This document shows, in pieces, positions 60,256 through 64,000 of a stretch of 64,000 nucleotides of DNA (positions are counted from its first letter, which is position 1; each line of letters begins with the position of its first letter). The stretch covers positions 62,001 to 126,000 of the forward strand of contig JAZUJK010000004.1 of the NCBI GenBank assembly GCA_045642705.1, written 5' to 3'. A program made the position numbers and the translations under genes. The notes below the pieces were generated by a model, which worked only from the letters and a program-made list of their open reading frames with translations, was not told where the DNA came from and did no database searches. Source of the DNA: UBA1227 sp045642705 (GTDB taxonomy: Bacteria > Bacillota > Clostridia > Oscillospirales > Acutalibacteraceae).

Positions 60256-61496
60256 ATATAACATCTGAATTTCTAAAATCATCATTTGAATGCAATGAAG
60301 CTATAGCAAGACAGAGCCTAAAGTTTGCTATAGCTGCGATGAATGCTGCGAAAAATGGGTATTACTTTGGCGGACCAAGTAATCTAAATGCTTATTTTAT
60401 AGAGGCTGGTTTTGGAAAGTTCTTGCCAAATGAGGACTATCTTGTTAAGCCAGAGGCAGACACTTTCGGTGTCGGTATAGCCAGCAAAGTGGTATATAGT
60501 GGCGCTCATAAATATACACTTATTGCTGTTGGACTGCGCGGTGGCGGATATGAGCTTGAATGGTGTGGCAATTTTGATCTGGGCGTAGAGGGAAATCACC
60601 ACGGATTTATGAATTGCGCAAACAAGGCATATAAGCATATCTCGCACTATATCAATCGATTTGGCATCAAGGGAGATGTCATTTTGTGGGCGGCAGGATA
60701 CTCGAGAGCAGCTGCAACTTGCAATTTGCTCGGTGGTATGATAAATGAAAAATTGCTCGCAGGTAAGCGCCCATTCAGTGGTGTAAATCTTGCCCAGAAC
60801 AGATGCTTTTTCTATACCTATGAGACACCGCGCGGAGTGGATCTTCTAGAGTCACAGAAGGTGGCATATAAGAATATCTATAATTTCATTAATCCAAATG
60901 ACATTATCACATATATGGGCCCACATGATATGGGCTTTGGCCGCTATGGCGTAGATAAGATTTTACCGGCGAGATTTATACTCTTACAACCACCAGTAAA
61001 GCTTCTTTTTGAGCGTCAATCATGTCCAGAATTTTTAGAGGAATTCATGGGCAAATTGGTTGCTTTCGGTGGTTCGAGAGAGGACGCTATGTCCTATTTC
61101 ACAGCTATGCGACTACTTATCACAGGTATATTGAAATCGGGAGATAGTGACAAGCCGCTGAGCCTTAGAAAGCATGTCGGCAGAGCGGCTGCTGCAAATG
61201 CTAATGATTGGATTAAGTTCATAAGGTCAGATAATACAGATGACCTCATTGCAGCAATGCGCGACTTGATTTCTGATACATTCATATTTAGCAAGATCGA
61301 TGGCAAGACTGTAGAGAGTGTAATGCCACAGATTGAGTACTTGCTTGAGTTCCTAAAAGGTTTTGTGGATACAGATCCAGAACTATTTGAAATGATGTTG
61401 TTTAATATAAATGGAATCCTCGATACCCATGACTATGATGAGGTTGAAAAGATCTTTGATAACTTGCCAAAAGAATTCTTTGAGGATAAGGGGTAA
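60240..61496 (+). CDS. alpha/beta hydrolase, lipase class 3-like, unknown function
   Basis: A 418-residue protein without signal peptide. The nucleophile elbow is WAAGYSRAAATCNLL with Ser155, the G-x-S-R-x-A form seen in lipase_3/DUF2974-like proteins. NFINPNDIITYMGPHDMGFGRYG may hold the acid residue. The first 90 residues and the last 150, mainly helical, I do not recognise. It sits between two tRNA-modification genes with overlap or four-base spacing. Confidence 0.65.
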   Translation: MAREIDITSEFLKSSFECNEAIARQSLKFAIAAMNAAKNGYYFGGPSNLNAYFIEAGFGKFLPNEDYLVKPEADTFGVGIASKVVYSGAHKYTLIAVGLRGGGYELEWCGNFDLGVEGNHHGFMNCANKAYKHISHYINRFGIKGDVILWAAGYSRAAATCNLLGGMINEKLLAGKRPFSGVNLAQNRCFFYTYETPRGVDLLESQKVAYKNIYNFINPNDIITYMGPHDMGFGRYGVDKILPARFILLQPPVKLLFERQSCPEFLEEFMGKLVAFGGSREDAMSYFTAMRLLITGILKSGDSDKPLSLRKHVGRAAAANANDWIKFIRSDNTDDLIAAMRDLISDTFIFSKIDGKTVESVMPQIEYLLEFLKGFVDTDPELFEMMLFNINGILDTHDYDEVEKIFDNLPKEFFEDKG

Positions 61497-61499
61497 ACT

Positions 61500-62357
61500 G
61501 TGGGAAGAGAACTGAGTAAAGCGCAAGAGATAGAGCGCAGTATCATAAAGAAATATCGCAAGGAATTGTGGAATCCTTTTATCGCTGCTGTAAAACGCTA
61601 TGAGTTGATAAACGAGGGCGATAAGGTTGCGGTATGCATAAGTGGTGGCAAGGATTCTATGCTAATGGCAAAACTTATGCAACAATTGGCCCGCAATTCT
61701 GAGATACCTTTTGAGGTTGTATTTATCTCTATGGATCCTGGTTATAACAAGGAGAATAGGGAGATGATTGAGAAGAACGCGGCTCTTCTCGATATCCCAA
61801 TTGAGTTTTTCGAGACAGATATATTTAACTATGCCAACAAGCAGGAAAAGAATCCTTGCTATATGTGTGCAAGAATGCGCCGTGGACATCTGTATTCCAA
61901 GGCACAGGAACTAGGTTGCAATAAAATTGCTCTTGGACATCATTTTTCAGATGTCATAGAGACGACAGTTCTCGCAATGTTCTATGGAGGACAATTGCAA
62001 GCAATGCCACCTAAACTTCATTCGACGAACTATCCTGGTATGGAACTGATTCGTCCGTTATATTGTATTCATGAGGATGATATAATCGCATGGAAGAACT
62101 ATAACAATTTGGAGTTCTTGCAATGCGCTTGTCGATTTACAGAAAATACGGAATCAGGTCTTGATGACTCCAAACGTCGTGAGATTAAAGAACTGATTCG
62201 TGAACTTAAAAAGACCAATCCTAATATTGAAAATAGTATTTTTTCAAGTATTCATAATTGCCAACTCGATACGATGGTGAATTATAAGTCAAAAGGCCAA
62301 GAATATCTATTTGCTGATAGGTACAATGCAAAAGAAACAGGAGAAGACGATGAATAA
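61500..62357 (+). CDS. TtcA-like tRNA thiolation PP-loop ATPase
   Basis: A 285-residue PP-loop enzyme. CISGGKDSMLM (Ser48-Ser53) binds ATP; Cys120 and Cys123 (CYMC) and the CAC near 209-211 are the cluster cysteines of the TtcA group; GHHFSDVIET is the third motif. TtcA makes 2-thiocytidine in tRNA position 32; the exact target here is open. GTG start after AAGGGG. It overlaps the next gene by eight bases. Confidence 0.88.
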   Translation: MGRELSKAQEIERSIIKKYRKELWNPFIAAVKRYELINEGDKVAVCISGGKDSMLMAKLMQQLARNSEIPFEVVFISMDPGYNKENREMIEKNAALLDIPIEFFETDIFNYANKQEKNPCYMCARMRRGHLYSKAQELGCNKIALGHHFSDVIETTVLAMFYGGQLQAMPPKLHSTNYPGMELIRPLYCIHEDDIIAWKNYNNLEFLQCACRFTENTESGLDDSKRREIKELIRELKKTNPNIENSIFSSIHNCQLDTMVNYKSKGQEYLFADRYNAKETGEDDE

Positions 62358-63213
62358 TAAGGCACAGATTTTAAAACAAAAAATTTCATCAAAAGAGAGA
62401 CTTATTCTTGATGGAGCAATGGGTACAGAGCTCATCAAGTTCCCTGAGTATTCTTCAAGGGATGCATCACTTATCAATCTTTTACATCCAGAACTTGTGA
62501 CTAGGGTTCACAAGTCATATGTTGATGCAGGATCAAATCTTATCATTGCTAACACATTTGATGTAAATCCTGATAAGTATGAGAACTATGAGGAAATAAT
62601 CACTGCTGCAATTCAAAATGCAAGAGCTGCAACAGAGGGACATGATGATTGTTATGTAGGACTTGACATAGGCCCTATCGGTAAACTTATGTATCCAATG
62701 GGACTTCTACGCCCAGAGGAAGCATATGATATCTTCGTAAAGGTCGTAAAGTGTGGTCTCGCAAATGATGTAGATTTTGTAATCATAGAGACAATGATTG
62801 ACGAGTCTGAAACGAGAGAGGCACTCAAGGCTGTCAAGGACAATTGTGACTTGCCAGTTATCATTTCAAATTCATACAATCAACGTGGTAGACTTCTGAC
62901 AACTGGCGCACGTCCAGGGGATGTGATCAAAATTGCTGAGGAGTTTGGTGCGGATGCAATAGGCACCAACTGCTCATTTGGACCAGATAAGATGTTGCCG
63001 GTAATTAAGACTCTTGCTGAGGGCACTGATTTGCCAATTTGGGCCAAGCCAAATGCAGGTCAGCCAGAGGTAAAGGATGGCAAGACGGTTTACAATGTCG
63101 ATGTGCCAGAGTTTATTGAATATATGAAACAAATTGTTGATGTAGGCGCAACACTTTTAGGTGGTTGCTGTGGCACAACACCAGAATATATTAAGGCAAT
63201 AAAGGAACTATAA
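62350..63213 (+). CDS. homocysteine S-methyltransferase family protein
   Basis: A 287-residue barrel enzyme like the N-terminal module of MetH. LILDGAMGTELIK, IANTFDVNPDKY, GTNCSFGP and GGCCGTTPEYI carry the three zinc Cys. It lacks the cobalamin and folate modules, which in Clostridia may be separate genes. ATG 62350 follows GGAG by six bases. Confidence 0.9.
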   Translation: MNNKAQILKQKISSKERLILDGAMGTELIKFPEYSSRDASLINLLHPELVTRVHKSYVDAGSNLIIANTFDVNPDKYENYEEIITAAIQNARAATEGHDDCYVGLDIGPIGKLMYPMGLLRPEEAYDIFVKVVKCGLANDVDFVIIETMIDESETREALKAVKDNCDLPVIISNSYNQRGRLLTTGARPGDVIKIAEEFGADAIGTNCSFGPDKMLPVIKTLAEGTDLPIWAKPNAGQPEVKDGKTVYNVDVPEFIEYMKQIVDVGATLLGGCCGTTPEYIKAIKEL

Positions 63214-63214
63214 G

Positions 63215-64000
63215 ATGAAACAGTACAATGTTACTGGAATGAGTTGCGCAGCGTGCCAAGCGCGGGTTGAGAAGGCTGTCGCTGCTGTGCCAGGCGTCAC
63301 AGCAGTCAGTGTAAGCCTTCTTACGAACTCCATGGGAGTTGAGGGCAATGCACGCGATAAAGACATAATAAAAGCTGTGATAGATGCGGGCTATGGGGCT
63401 TCAATTAAGGAAAATGATGAGGCTCTGCTTGAGGATAAGGAGACGCCAAAACTAATAAGGCGTCTCATAGTATCTGTAATCTTGTCAGCAGCACTTATGT
63501 ATATCGCGATGGCCGGTCTTGCAATACCATATCTCGGATATATCGAGATGGCATTGGCGCTTGCTGTAATTCTCATAAACAACAAGTATTTTATTAATGG
63601 TTTTCGTGGAGTGATACACGGCGCACCTAACATGGATACCCTTGTGGCACTAGGTTCATTGGTATCATTTATATGGAGCACTTATATACTCGTATCGAAA
63701 TCTACAATTTCAGATTTATACTTTGACTCATCCGCTATGATTCTTGCTCTAATTGATATAGGCAAGACGCTGGAGGCGAAGTCCAAGGGACGCACAACTG
63801 ATGCGCTGAAATCACTCATAAAGCTTGCCCCTCAAATGGCCACAGTCATAAGGGATGAGAAGGAGGAGCAAATTCCGGTCGAGAAGTTGCGCGTTGGTGA
63901 CATTTTCGTGGTGCGACCAGGTGAGCAGATTCCAACAGATGGTTACATTGTTATGGGCGCAACATCAGTGGATGAATCTGCATTTACAGGTGAGAGCCTA
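63215..64000 (+). CDS. copA: copper-type P1B ATPase, cut by window end
   Basis: 262 codons are visible, open to the edge. GMSCAACQARVEKAV (8-22) is a heavy-metal-associated domain with CxxC; four spans follow, then TLEAKSKGRTTDALKSLIKL and the actuator end DESAFTGESL (TGES). The CPC channel motif and the DKTGT site lie beyond the window. Copper is the likely ion but silver or others are possible. It starts two bases after the methyltransferase stop. Confidence 0.88.
   Translation, partial: MKQYNVTGMSCAACQARVEKAVAAVPGVTAVSVSLLTNSMGVEGNARDKDIIKAVIDAGYGASIKENDEALLEDKETPKLIRRLIVSVILSAALMYIAMAGLAIPYLGYIEMALALAVILINNKYFINGFRGVIHGAPNMDTLVALGSLVSFIWSTYILVSKSTISDLYFDSSAMILALIDIGKTLEAKSKGRTTDALKSLIKLAPQMATVIRDEKEEQIPVEKLRVGDIFVVRPGEQIPTDGYIVMGATSVDESAFTGESL

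Overview
The window reads as chromosomal core DNA of an anaerobic Firmicute, most likely a member of the Clostridia. The signs are a complete Rnf (ferredoxin:NAD+) operon, LtaS-type and two signal peptidase I genes, a short-form HisG with HisZ, Clostridia-type small proteins such as the DUF6472 family, strong GGAGG ribosome sites, frequent GTG/TTG starts, and TTGACA/TATAAT promoters with 17-base spacers. I see no phage, insertion sequence, plasmid or CRISPR. Every gap longer than about 200 bases is described in an entry; no gene-free stretch reaches 300 bases.

Layout. 1-4136 (minus): valS, two TrkA-like K+ proteins and a truncated DUF4118 (KdpD-type) sensor. 4246-11096 (plus): RluA-family pseudouridine synthase, murA, walJ-like nuclease, rlmH, a small membrane protein, an AEC transporter and an LTA synthase-like enzyme. 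11155-14463 (minus): flavin reductase-like protein and serCA. 14708-21905 (minus): apbE, NusG-II, Gx transporter and rnfCDGEAB, one flavoprotein/energy operon. 22104-23495 (plus): a McsA-McsB fusion. Then a GT2 glycosyltransferase (minus), GTP-type PEP carboxykinase, a short-chain dehydrogenase, acpP, proS, pssA, psd, NlpC/P60, DUF6472, amidohydrolase, DUF805 and a CAP-domain protein (plus). 34808-42134: rplS, two signal peptidases, rbgA, rnhB, yraN-like, thrC, phosphoesterase and trigger factor. 42159-54423: clpP, clpX, lon, engB and a near-complete histidine operon hisZGDCBHAF(IE). 54494-55674: a TrpR-like regulator and Hsp33. 55753-56184: tRNA cluster Val-Asp-Phe-Gly-Cys. 56290-64000: lipase, azlCD, radical SAM protein, a 25-codon small gene on the minus strand, tcdA, an alpha/beta hydrolase, a TtcA-like protein, a homocysteine methyltransferase and a truncated copper-type P-ATPase.

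How the genes work together. ApbE attaches FMN to RnfG and RnfD, so its place at the head of the rnf operon is functional. PssA and Psd make phosphatidylethanolamine in two consecutive steps. Trigger factor, ClpP, ClpX and Lon form a proteostasis block that leads into EngB and the his genes. The TrpR-like gene after hisIE is a candidate histidine regulator with an operator-like repeat on its own promoter.

Most unusual points: (1) the McsA-McsB fusion, whose kinase half has lost several catalytic and ATP-contacting residues but keeps the RDxRRA segment; (2) the 25-codon gene at 59401-59478, with its Shine-Dalgarno site inside a hairpin and its stop codon inside a terminator loop; (3) the pckG-SDR gap, which holds twin 73-bp-spaced palindromes and a 23-base inverted repeat that could let the pckG 3' end pair with the SDR ribosome site; (4) a perfect WalR-type box at murA; (5) a near-identical promoter core shared by rplS and the trigger factor gene; (6) a histone-like Lys/Ala/Pro tail on trigger factor. 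All functional statements come from reading the sequence and recalling families; no searches were run.
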